Source: Planctomycetota bacterium (GTDB lineage Bacteria; Planctomycetota; UBA1135; UBA2386). Taken from it: a stretch of DNA of 7,248 bases. A program made the position numbers and the translations under genes. The notes below the pieces were generated by a model that worked only from the letters and a program-made list of their open reading frames with translations, searched no databases and was not told where the DNA came from. Of the stretch, positions 1-5,627 are shown piece after piece. The DNA lies in assembly GCA_023433825.1 (NCBI GenBank), contig JAEYTU010000137.1, positions 1-7,248 on the forward strand, written 5' to 3'. Position 1 is the first letter of the stretch. Each line of letters starts with the position of its first letter.

Positions 1-492
1 GTGCTGATGTTCGTCGGCTGCCTGATGCCGTTCGGTCCCGAGTGGGAGATGGCCGGCTACAAGACGCTGACCGGCGGCATCAGCTTCGTGCTGGCGCTCG
101 GTCTGCTCTGGGCGTCGTGGGGTGCGATCCACACCGGTCGTCCGCCGTCGATGAAGTGGTTCGTCCTGCCGTTCTTCTCGATCGTGATGATGCTGCTGCA
201 CATCGCGAACCCGTGGAGCCAACCGGCGGTCGTCAGTGGTCTCGCGGGCGGCGTCCCGATGGTGACCGACTGGGGCAGCCTGTTCAGCACGCTCGCCGAC
301 AACACCGATCCGGATCGCTATCTGAAGCTCGGCAACTTCTTCCGCTACGCCGGTGTCGGTCAGTTCTTCGTGCTGTTCGGCGCGCTGATCGCGTTCCTGA
401 CGTTCGTGCTCGGCATCTTCGGCGGCGCGAAGGTCAACAAGCAGAAGAAGCTCGCCGCACAGGCCGCCGCGTCGGAACGTCGACGTCGGTGA
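1..492 (+). CDS. Membrane protein of unknown function, probably 5'-truncated
   Basis: The frame is open from the first base and ends in TGA at 490-492. The first codon is GTG, but I see no ribosome binding site because the window begins there, and the first 11 residues look like the end of a membrane helix. I therefore treat it as the C-terminal 163 residues of a longer protein. Three further hydrophobic segments are visible at about residues 23-43, 51-69 and 118-142. A polar loop at about 71-117, rich in Gly, Asp and aromatic residues, separates the second and third. The protein ends in a basic, Ala/Lys/Arg-rich tail (about 144-163), which would usually lie in the cytoplasm. I do not recognise a family and see no catalytic motif. 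It converges on prmC with only 16 bases between the stops. The reading frame is well supported by codon use; the function is unknown. Confidence 0.75.
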   Translation: MLMFVGCLMPFGPEWEMAGYKTLTGGISFVLALGLLWASWGAIHTGRPPSMKWFVLPFFSIVMMLLHIANPWSQPAVVSGLAGGVPMVTDWGSLFSTLADNTDPDRYLKLGNFFRYAGVGQFFVLFGALIAFLTFVLGIFGGAKVNKQKKLAAQAAASERRRR

Positions 493-512
493 GCGCGCGC
501 TCCGCGCGTCAC
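489..512. terminator. Possible bidirectional hairpin between convergent stops
   Basis: Bases 494-499 (CGCGCG) and 503-508 (CGCGCG) form a perfect 6-bp stem around a CTC loop. After one bulged base (493) the stem continues as 489-492 (GTGA) pairing with 509-512 (TCAC), so both stop codons lie in it. No U-tract follows on either strand. The outer TGA/TCA pairing is automatic when two TGA-ending genes converge, so only the inner GC stem is real evidence. It may terminate transcription from both sides; this is inferred from position and pairing. Confidence 0.4.
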
Positions 513-1399
513 GGACTGCGTCGACGCGCGGACACGTAACGGGGATGACCGTCGAGGTCCGGTTCGACGGTGACGCCGTCGAGCCATGGCATCGCGCGAA
601 GCGCCGCCGCCATCGCGACGTCGGCGCCGACGCCGGTCTCGAGCAGCAGCGTCCCGCCGTCGCGCAGTGCCCGTTCGACGCTCGGCAGCAAGCGCCGCGT
701 CGTCGACGACGGATCGCCGGGCACCGTGAACAGCGCCAGTGCCGGCTCGTACCGACGCACCGACGGATCGAGAAGGTCGGGACGGCTCGGATCGACGTAC
801 GGCGGGTTCGACACGACGACGTCGAATGCGTCGTCGGCGGTCAGCGCCGTCGCGAAGTCCTCCCGCCGGAACTCGATCCGATCGGTCACCGCGTGTCGTG
901 CGGCATTCGTCTGCGCGAGCGCGAGTGCGTCGGGGTCGATGTCGACCGCGACGACGCGAAGGTCCGGACGGCGAACGGCGATCGCGACGGCGATCGCGCC
1001 GCTCCCGGTCCCGAGGTCGGCGACGGTCCCCCCGTGCGGAGCGACGAGCGCGCGCTCGACGAGTCCCTCGGTCTCCGGGCGTGGCACGAGCGCCTGTGGA
1101 CCGCACACGAAGCTCAACCCGCAGAAGTCGACGGTCCCGAGCAGGTGGGAGATCGGTTCGTGGCGGGCACGCCGCGCGACGAGCGCGCGCAGCTCGGCGA
1201 GTTCGCGCGCGTCGAGCGGGCGGTCGTGCTGCAGGTAGATCTGCAGCCGTGGGATGCCGAGCACGTGGCCGATCAGCAACTCGACCGAACGCCGCGGCTC
1301 GTCGACCGCCTGCCGGCGGAGCCAAGTCTCGGCGGCGCGCAGCACGCCGAGCACCGTGTCCGGACGCTGCGGGCTCGATGGGTCCTGGCCCGCAGTCAC
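509..1399 (-). CDS. prmC: Release factor glutamine N5-methyltransferase (PrmC/HemK)
   Basis: The enzyme uses S-adenosylmethionine to methylate the glutamine of the GGQ motif in peptide chain release factors 1 and 2 in the cytoplasm, which raises termination efficiency. The 296-residue product has the usual family length. An N-terminal helical release-factor-binding domain spans about residues 1-95. A linker carries the hallmark PRPETE (106-111), then a Rossmann methyltransferase domain with SAM-binding motif I DLGTGSG (128-134), the acidic VDIDPDAL strand end near 152-159, and the catalytic substrate-glutamine-binding NPPY (198-201). The C-terminal DLDGHPRY is also typical. The GTG start is chosen because it lies 5 bases after the PilZ gene stop and gives the family's normal N-terminus. 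No strong Shine-Dalgarno is visible, so translation is probably coupled to the PilZ gene. prfA, a common neighbour of prmC, is not in the window. Identification is secure. Confidence 0.96.
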   Translation of the reverse strand: MTAGQDPSSPQRPDTVLGVLRAAETWLRRQAVDEPRRSVELLIGHVLGIPRLQIYLQHDRPLDARELAELRALVARRARHEPISHLLGTVDFCGLSFVCGPQALVPRPETEGLVERALVAPHGGTVADLGTGSGAIAVAIAVRRPDLRVVAVDIDPDALALAQTNAARHAVTDRIEFRREDFATALTADDAFDVVVSNPPYVDPSRPDLLDPSVRRYEPALALFTVPGDPSSTTRRLLPSVERALRDGGTLLLETGVGADVAMAAALRAMPWLDGVTVEPDLDGHPRYVSARRRSP

Positions 1400-1404
1400 G
1401 CGCG

Positions 1405-1776
1405 TCAGTTCTGGACCGCGAGTCGATCCTGCACGAACCGCTCGATGCGAGTTCGGCCGGCGCTGTCGAGGTCGTGGAAGTAGACACCGATCTCGTAGGT
1501 CGGCGTCGGCACGCCGCGGATCTTGTCGCAGCGGACGACGACGCCGGACACGCTGATCGTCGAAGTCTCGTTCGGCAGCGGGAGATCCAGCTTGACCAGC
1601 GTCATCTCCTGCATCGGTTGGCCCAGCGCACAGCAGAGACCGTTCGCCGAGATGTCCTTCAGCGTCGCTGGCTGCACATGCAGAGCACCGTCGCCGCCGG
1701 CCGGCCGCTGCAACTGGATCGGAAGTTCCGCCGCGGCGCGTGGTGCACGCCGTCGCTCGATGCCGCCTTTGGTCAC
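1405..1776 (-). CDS. PilZ-domain protein, probable c-di-GMP receptor
   Basis: This is a stand-alone PilZ domain of 123 residues. PilZ proteins bind cyclic di-GMP and pass the signal to motility, secretion, polysaccharide or transcription machinery by protein contact. Both ligand signatures are present: RxxxR as R9-R10-A-P-R13 near the N-terminus, and DxSxxG as DISANG (41-46) at the start of the beta-barrel. After these come alternating beta-strands, including a SVSGVVVRC strand near 74-82 and the YEIGVYFHDL strand near 96-105, and a short C-terminal helix. The protein should therefore be ligand-competent. There is no enzymatic or membrane domain. The GTG start has an AGAGGGG ribosome binding site 5 bases upstream. 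The gene is first in a two-gene unit with prmC, and its promoter would lie in the gap shared with ssb. Its downstream target cannot be read from the sequence. Confidence 0.9.
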   Translation of the reverse strand: MTKGGIERRRAPRAAAELPIQLQRPAGGDGALHVQPATLKDISANGLCCALGQPMQEMTLVKLDLPLPNETSTISVSGVVVRCDKIRGVPTPTYEIGVYFHDLDSAGRTRIERFVQDRLAVQN

Positions 1777-1933
1777 GTTCGCCCCTCTGTCAGAGTCGCT
1801 TCGGGTTCGTGAGGCGATCGCCGACCGCGGCGCGCGTCCTCACCGGCGCGGCACCATACAAAGCTCTCGGACCGGTCGCTACGCTCCGCGCCTTTCCAAC
1901 TCCAGACTGCGTGCAACGCGCGAGATCACGACG
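1777..1933. promoter_or_regulatory. Divergent intergenic region between PilZ gene and ssb
   Basis: This 157-base gap separates the diverging PilZ gene and ssb, so it must hold promoters for both directions unless ssb is read from further away. I cannot find a convincing sigma-70 -35/-10 pair. The only AT-richer stretch is around 1853-1863 (ACCATACAAAG). It contains a GGCGATCGCC palindrome at 1813-1822, which is not unusual for such GC-rich DNA. Promoter presence is inferred from gene orientation. Confidence 0.4.
1782..1788 (-). promoter_or_regulatory. Ribosome binding site of the PilZ gene
   Basis: On the minus strand this reads AGAGGGG and sits 5 bases before the GTG at 1774-1776. It supports that GTG as the start, although no ATG is available nearby. 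Confidence 0.7.
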
Positions 1934-2395
1934 ATGGCGAACTTCAACAAGGTCATGCTGATGGGCAACCTCACCCGCGACATCGAACTGCGTTCGACGC
2001 AGGGAGGGACGTCGATCGCGAAGTTCGGCATGGCCATCAATCGGAAGTCGACGACGCAATCCGGCGAGGTCCGCGAGTCGACCTGCTTCGTCGACCTGAC
2101 CGCGTTCGGCAAGCAGGCCGAGATCCTGCAGAAGTACGTGACGAAGGGCAGCCCGCTGTTCGTCGAAGGGCGCCTCGAGTACTCGACCTGGGAGTCGCAG
2201 GAAGGCACGAAGCGCAACAAGCTCGAGGTCATCGTCGAGAACTTCCAGTTCCTCGGTTCCGGGCGAGGATCGCGCGGCGAGGAGGGTGGCGGTGGGGGCG
2301 GCGGCGACGCTCCGCCGCGCCGCGAACGCGGCGGCCGAACCGCCGAATCGGGCAGCCAGGAGCCGCCGGTCGACTACGGCGACATCCCGTTCTGA
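1934..2395 (+). CDS. ssb: Single-stranded DNA-binding protein (SSB)
   Basis: SSB coats single-stranded DNA during replication, recombination and repair, normally as a homotetramer, and recruits partner proteins through its C-terminal tip. The 153-residue product starts with the classic MANFNKVMLMGNLTRD. It has a full OB fold to about residue 107, including the strands FGMAINRKS (31-39), CFVDLTAFGKQAE (51-63) and PLFVEGRLEY (74-83). A flexible Gly/Arg-rich linker (108-143) contains a run of seven glycines at 118-124. The tail ends in DYGDIPF, keeping the terminal Ile-Pro-Phe that partners bind but with Tyr-Gly in place of two of the usual acidic residues. The ATG at 1934 is chosen because it gives the standard N-terminus; the ribosome binding site is weak (GAGA at 1922-1925). 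rpsF and rpsR, frequent ssb neighbours, are absent here. The frame stays open upstream of 1934, but that extension has no family likeness. Confidence 0.96.
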   Translation: MANFNKVMLMGNLTRDIELRSTQGGTSIAKFGMAINRKSTTQSGEVRESTCFVDLTAFGKQAEILQKYVTKGSPLFVEGRLEYSTWESQEGTKRNKLEVIVENFQFLGSGRGSRGEEGGGGGGGDAPPRRERGGRTAESGSQEPPVDYGDIPF

Positions 2396-2593
2396 CGATT
2401 CCGCCCGCGCCGGACGACGTCGTCGATCGACGAAAGTCATCGCGCGGCGAACGCCGCTGCGGACCGTGCCGTCGGGCCTTCACGCCGCTCTCGTCTCGGG
2501 ACGGGAGCGCCGTGGCCGCCATCTCAAGTCACTCCTGGACCGATCCGAAAGGACCGCCCGAGTTGCACGTGCCGTGCGACACGGGTGGAACGG
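2396..2593 (+). other. Intergenic region between ssb and coiled-coil gene
   Basis: This 198-base stretch has no supported gene. It holds a perfect 14-base palindrome, TCGTCGATCGACGA (2420-2433), and a short GC hairpin with arms GCGGC (2444-2448) and GCCGC (2453-2457) around a GAAC loop, which might help end the ssb transcript. No U-tract follows. Its length suggests that the coiled-coil and actin-like genes have their own promoter here, but I see no clear -35/-10 hexamers. Confidence 0.4.
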
Positions 2594-3313
2594 ATGCAAT
2601 CGATCCTCGAGGTCAAAGAAGCTCTTCAAGCACGATCGACGTCGACGTCGCTGGACGAGCTTCGTCAGCAGGGGCGCAGCCGTGTGCGGGTCATCCGCGC
2701 CGAGCACATCGCCGAGATGATCGCCGAGGCCGTGCAACGCGCCGTCTCCGCGTCCGGTCTCGTCGGCCCCGAGGAAGTCGAACGCCTCGTCGCCGACAGT
2801 CGGCGTGAGTTCCAGGACGTGCATCGGGAGCGGCAGCGCGAAGCCGAGCGCGCGCAGCAGATGCGCGAGCGCGTCGAGGAACTCGAACACGAACTCGACG
2901 TCGCGCAGTCGCGCGTCGCCGAACTCGAACGCGAGGTCGCGTCCGCCGACGGCGGTCCGTCCTCGGCGGACGGCGCGACGGTCGCGCGGTTGATGCAAGA
3001 GGTCGCCGCGTTGAAGGCGACGATGCACCCGCAACCGGTCGTGCAGGCGGCACCCGCGCCGAACACCGATGCGCTGGCCGCAGCGCTCGACAAGATCGCC
3101 GGATCGCTCAACGACCGACTCGACTCGTTCGGTCGGAAGATGGGCATCAGCTCGGCAGTGGACGCGTCGGAGGTCAACTTCGACGGCCTGTTCAAGCACA
3201 ACGACGAAGCCAAGATCGAATCCAACATGGACACCGTCCAGCTCAAGCAGAAGAGCGGCGGTGGCATCGCCGCGAACCTCGAGAAGCTGCGGAAGCTGAA
3301 GGGCGGCGGCTGA
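2594..3313 (+). CDS. Coiled-coil protein of unknown family, upstream partner of actin-like gene
   Basis: I do not recognise this 239-residue protein. It appears soluble, with no signal peptide or membrane segment. The N-terminal part (1-57) is helical and carries a short RVRVIRAEHIAEMIAEAV stretch (30-47). A strongly charged coiled coil follows at about 58-117, with heptad-like Glu/Arg/Leu repeats such as RVEELEHELDVAQSRVAELE (93-112). Next come a Gly/Ser break (119-127), a short helix (128-143), a Pro/Ala linker (145-158) and a second helical region (159-182). The C-terminal block (193-239) looks ordered and distinctive, with VNFDGLFKHNDEAKIESN and then a Gly-rich, Lys/Leu-rich end. The ATG at 2594 is preferred over the in-frame GTG at 2585 because GGGTGGA (2583-2589) sits 4 bases before it. 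The gene lies 61 bases upstream of the actin-like gene on the same strand, so an adaptor, nucleator or anchor for that filament is the natural guess. That role is inference. Confidence 0.85.
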   Translation: MQSILEVKEALQARSTSTSLDELRQQGRSRVRVIRAEHIAEMIAEAVQRAVSASGLVGPEEVERLVADSRREFQDVHRERQREAERAQQMRERVEELEHELDVAQSRVAELEREVASADGGPSSADGATVARLMQEVAALKATMHPQPVVQAAPAPNTDALAAALDKIAGSLNDRLDSFGRKMGISSAVDASEVNFDGLFKHNDEAKIESNMDTVQLKQKSGGGIAANLEKLRKLKGGG

Positions 3314-3374
3314 GACGCGCACGGGAGCGCGGACCGAACAAGGGGACCCAGGACGTACGACCAGCGAAGAGCAC

Positions 3375-4430
3375 ATGAATCACAACGACTACGAATCGAA
3401 CGCCGGCTCGACCGGTTCCACCAGCCATGCGCCGGACACCGAGATCGCTCTCGGCCGCGGGCTGGACATCGGCACGGCGAACATCGCCGCGGCAGTGCAG
3501 AGCGCCGACGGTGGCATCACCGTCACGCTCGAGCGCAACGCGTTCCTCGACATCAACAGCGACGTCTACAGCAAGAACATGCTGACGAAGCTGAAGGTCC
3601 CGTACGTCGTGCACAACGGGAAGCTCGTCGTCATCGGCGAGGCCGCGTTCGAACTCGCGAACGTGTTCGGCAAGGAGACGCGCCGGCCGATGAGCGACGG
3701 ACTGATCAGTCCGAACGAGACCGACGCGCTGCCGATGATCAAGCTGATCATCAGCAAGGTGCTCGGCGAACCGCGCGCCCCGGGCGAGAACTGCTACTTC
3801 TGCGTGCCCGCGCCGTCGCTCGACGTCGACAACAACGTCGTCTACAACCAGGGGCTCTTCGAGAGCATGGTCGGCAAGATGGGTTTCACGGCGAAGTCGA
3901 TCAACGAGGCGCACGCCGTCGTCTTCAGCGAACTCGCCGAACAGGAGTTCACCGGCATCGGCCTCTCGTTCGGCGGCGGCATGGCGAACGCCTGCGTCTG
4001 CTACAAGTCGATCCCGTGCTTGTCGTTCTCGGTCGCCCGCGGCGGTGACTGGATCGACAAGAACGTCGCCAACGTGCTCGGCATCAAGAAGAGCAAGGCG
4101 ACGTACATCAAGGAGCGCGGCATCGACATCCGGGACCCGAAGAACCGCGAGGAGGAAGCCGTCGCGATCTACTACCGGAACCTGATCAGCTACGTGCTGC
4201 AGAACATCAAGAACCGCTTCGAGTCCGGCCAGAACATGCCGAGCTTCCAGCAGCCGATCGACATCGCTTGCGCCGGCGGCACGAGCATGGTCGGCGGGTT
4301 CATCGAAGTGTTCCGCGACGAGTTCGCGAAGATCGACTTCCCGATCCCGGTCGGTCGCATCTTCCGCTCGGAAGAGGCGCTGACCTCGGTCGCGCGCGGC
4401 TGCCTGGTCGCCGCAGCGATCGGCGACTGA
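3375..4430 (+). CDS. Actin-like ATPase-fold protein (MreB/MamK-related)
   Basis: The 351-residue product has the actin/Hsp70 nucleotide-binding fold at roughly MreB/MamK size. A polar Ser/Thr/Gly N-terminal extension (1-24) precedes phosphate-1, GLDIGTANIAAA (29-40), which keeps the Asp at 31. Following are the FELANVFGKETRRPMSDGLI region (92-111), resembling the VRPL..GVI stretch of MreB/MamK, and NEAHAVVFSE (177-186) at the connect position, with E178 the likely catalytic Glu. Phosphate-2 is GLSFGGGMANAC (196-207), and the adenosine motif is IACAGGTSMVGG (297-308). In phosphate-2 Ser198 takes the place of the usual Asp. No membrane helix is seen. Such proteins build filaments that guide wall synthesis, organelles or DNA segregation. 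The usual MreC/MreD neighbours are missing, so a specialised role is more likely than the main MreB. The start ATG has a close GAAGAG (3366-3371) and a stronger AAGGGGA further up. The fold is well supported; the role is not known. Confidence 0.85.
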   Translation: MNHNDYESNAGSTGSTSHAPDTEIALGRGLDIGTANIAAAVQSADGGITVTLERNAFLDINSDVYSKNMLTKLKVPYVVHNGKLVVIGEAAFELANVFGKETRRPMSDGLISPNETDALPMIKLIISKVLGEPRAPGENCYFCVPAPSLDVDNNVVYNQGLFESMVGKMGFTAKSINEAHAVVFSELAEQEFTGIGLSFGGGMANACVCYKSIPCLSFSVARGGDWIDKNVANVLGIKKSKATYIKERGIDIRDPKNREEEAVAIYYRNLISYVLQNIKNRFESGQNMPSFQQPIDIACAGGTSMVGGFIEVFRDEFAKIDFPIPVGRIFRSEEALTSVARGCLVAAAIGD

Positions 4431-4458
4431 CGCGCTGCGCGACGACGGCGCGGTTCAG
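4427..4458. terminator. Possible bidirectional hairpin between convergent stops
   Basis: CGCGC (4431-4435) can pair with GCGCG (4448-4452) across a 12-base loop. Outside a 2-base bulge (4453-4454), CTGA (4427-4430) pairs with TCAG (4455-4458), so both stop codons lie in the stem. There is no U-tract. As at the other convergent junction, the TGA/TCA pairing is automatic, so the support is modest. Confidence 0.3.
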
Positions 4459-5627
4459 AACGGATCGGGACCGTAGATCCGGGCCGCGCCGACGTCGCGC
4501 CACCATTCGTTCGCGTCGACGGCCGCGAGTCGTTCGACGTCGGCCGGCGTCGCGCCGCCGTCGAGCGTCGTCCGCACGGTCGAGCCGCCCGACAGGATGT
4601 CGATCGGCCAGTGCTTGTGCTCGTACTCGTACGGCGGCGGCCGCCACGCGAAGCCGTCGGAACGCACACGCCGCAACGCGGCGAGCAGCGCCAGCGTCGT
4701 GCGATACGGTCGAAACGTCACCGGGTCGGTGACGTGCAGGAACAACCCGCCGCACGAACGTCCGCACCACTTCTGGAACGTCGGCTCGAAGCGGTACGGC
4801 CGCAGCGCGACGCCGGGAAGCGCGAACGCGGCCAGCGCGTCCCGCCACGCATGCGGATCGACGAACGGCGCGCCGCAGACCTCGAACGGCGTCGTCGTTC
4901 CGCGGCCCTCCGACAGGTCGGTGCCCTCGAGCAACACCTGTCCGGGATAGACGCCGACGGCTTCGAGCCGGGGCAGGTTCGGCGACGGCGGCAGCCAACG
5001 ACGACCGGTCGCCGCGAAGTCGAGCGTGCGTTCGTAGTCGGCCATCGCGACGACGTGGAGATCGGCGCCGATGTCGCGGTTCAGGAAGCGCGCCGCTTCG
5101 GCGAGCGTCAGCCCGTGCCGCATCGGCATCGGCGCGAGACCGACGAAGCTTCGATACGTCGGATCGAGTCGCGGACCTTCGACGAGCATTCCGCCGAGCG
5201 GGTTCGGCCGGTCGAGGACGAGCACGCGAACGCCGGCGTCACGGCATGCCTCGAGGCACAGCAACAGCGTCCAGACGTACGTGTAGACACGCGTGCCGAC
5301 GTCCTGCAGATCGACGACGAGGACGTCGATGTCGGCGAGCATCGACGGCGTCGGTTTGCGCGCGTCGGCGTACAGACTGTGGATCGGGACGCGCAGCCTC
5401 GGCTCGATCGCGTGCGGCGTCTCGATCATGTTGTCCTGCTGCTCGCTCCACAGACCGTGCTGTGGCCCGAACAGCGCGCGCACCTGCTTTCCGAACCTCG
5501 CGGCGAAGCGTTCGTGCGTCGGCACGAAATCTCGATCGACCGACGCCTGATTGACGAGCAGCCCGATCCGCGCCCCGGTCAGCACGGCCGGCGGGCGTTC
5601 GAGACAGACCTCGAGACCGAGCCGCAT
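4455..5627 (-). CDS. DUF1343 (NamZ/GH171) paralogue without signal peptide
   Basis: This 390-residue protein belongs to the NamZ family (DUF1343, GH171), whose characterised members are exo-beta-N-acetylmuramidases that release MurNAc from non-reducing ends of peptidoglycan chains. Family blocks in order: GARIGLLVNQAS (18-29), LFGPQHGLW (52-60), SLYADARKPTPSML (84-97), DLQDVGTRVYTYVWT (106-120), VLDRPNPLGG (137-146), MRHGLTLAEAARF (169-181), WLPPSPN (211-217), EGTDLSEGRGTTTPFEVCGAP (234-254). The PEHG motif of its neighbour is PQHG here, with Gln56. The protein starts directly with the catalytic fold, without a signal peptide, so it is probably cytosolic. The ATG overlaps the stop of the preceding paralogue by one base (TGATG) and has no Shine-Dalgarno, pointing to termination-reinitiation. 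It is the last gene of the operon. The family is certain; the exact substrate is not, and it might act on imported disaccharides or anhydro-muropeptides rather than on the wall. Confidence 0.92.
   Translation of the reverse strand: MRLGLEVCLERPPAVLTGARIGLLVNQASVDRDFVPTHERFAARFGKQVRALFGPQHGLWSEQQDNMIETPHAIEPRLRVPIHSLYADARKPTPSMLADIDVLVVDLQDVGTRVYTYVWTLLLCLEACRDAGVRVLVLDRPNPLGGMLVEGPRLDPTYRSFVGLAPMPMRHGLTLAEAARFLNRDIGADLHVVAMADYERTLDFAATGRRWLPPSPNLPRLEAVGVYPGQVLLEGTDLSEGRGTTTPFEVCGAPFVDPHAWRDALAAFALPGVALRPYRFEPTFQKWCGRSCGGLFLHVTDPVTFRPYRTTLALLAALRRVRSDGFAWRPPPYEYEHKHWPIDILSGGSTVRTTLDGGATPADVERLAAVDANEWWRDVGAARIYGPDPF

Noticed and set aside
360..1812. Several long open frames overlapping prmC and the PilZ gene, for example 545-1483 and 739-1812 on + and 360-1487 on -
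   Set aside because: Their products are Arg/Ala-rich low-complexity sequence with no family likeness, and they shadow genes with clear motifs. High GC makes stop codons rare in all frames.
1813..1822. GGCGATCGCC palindrome, resembling the cyanobacterial HIP1 octamer
   Set aside because: A single occurrence in GC-rich DNA, with no other cyanobacterial trait in the window.
1523..1933. Extended ssb start upstream of 1934
   Set aside because: The extension runs antisense through the PilZ gene, and SSB proteins begin at the MANFNKV-type N-terminus.
2480..3376. 298-residue open frame on the minus strand opposite the coiled-coil gene
   Set aside because: It mirrors the codon pattern of the plus-strand gene, has no recognisable domain, and the plus-strand frame has a ribosome binding site and sensible heptads.
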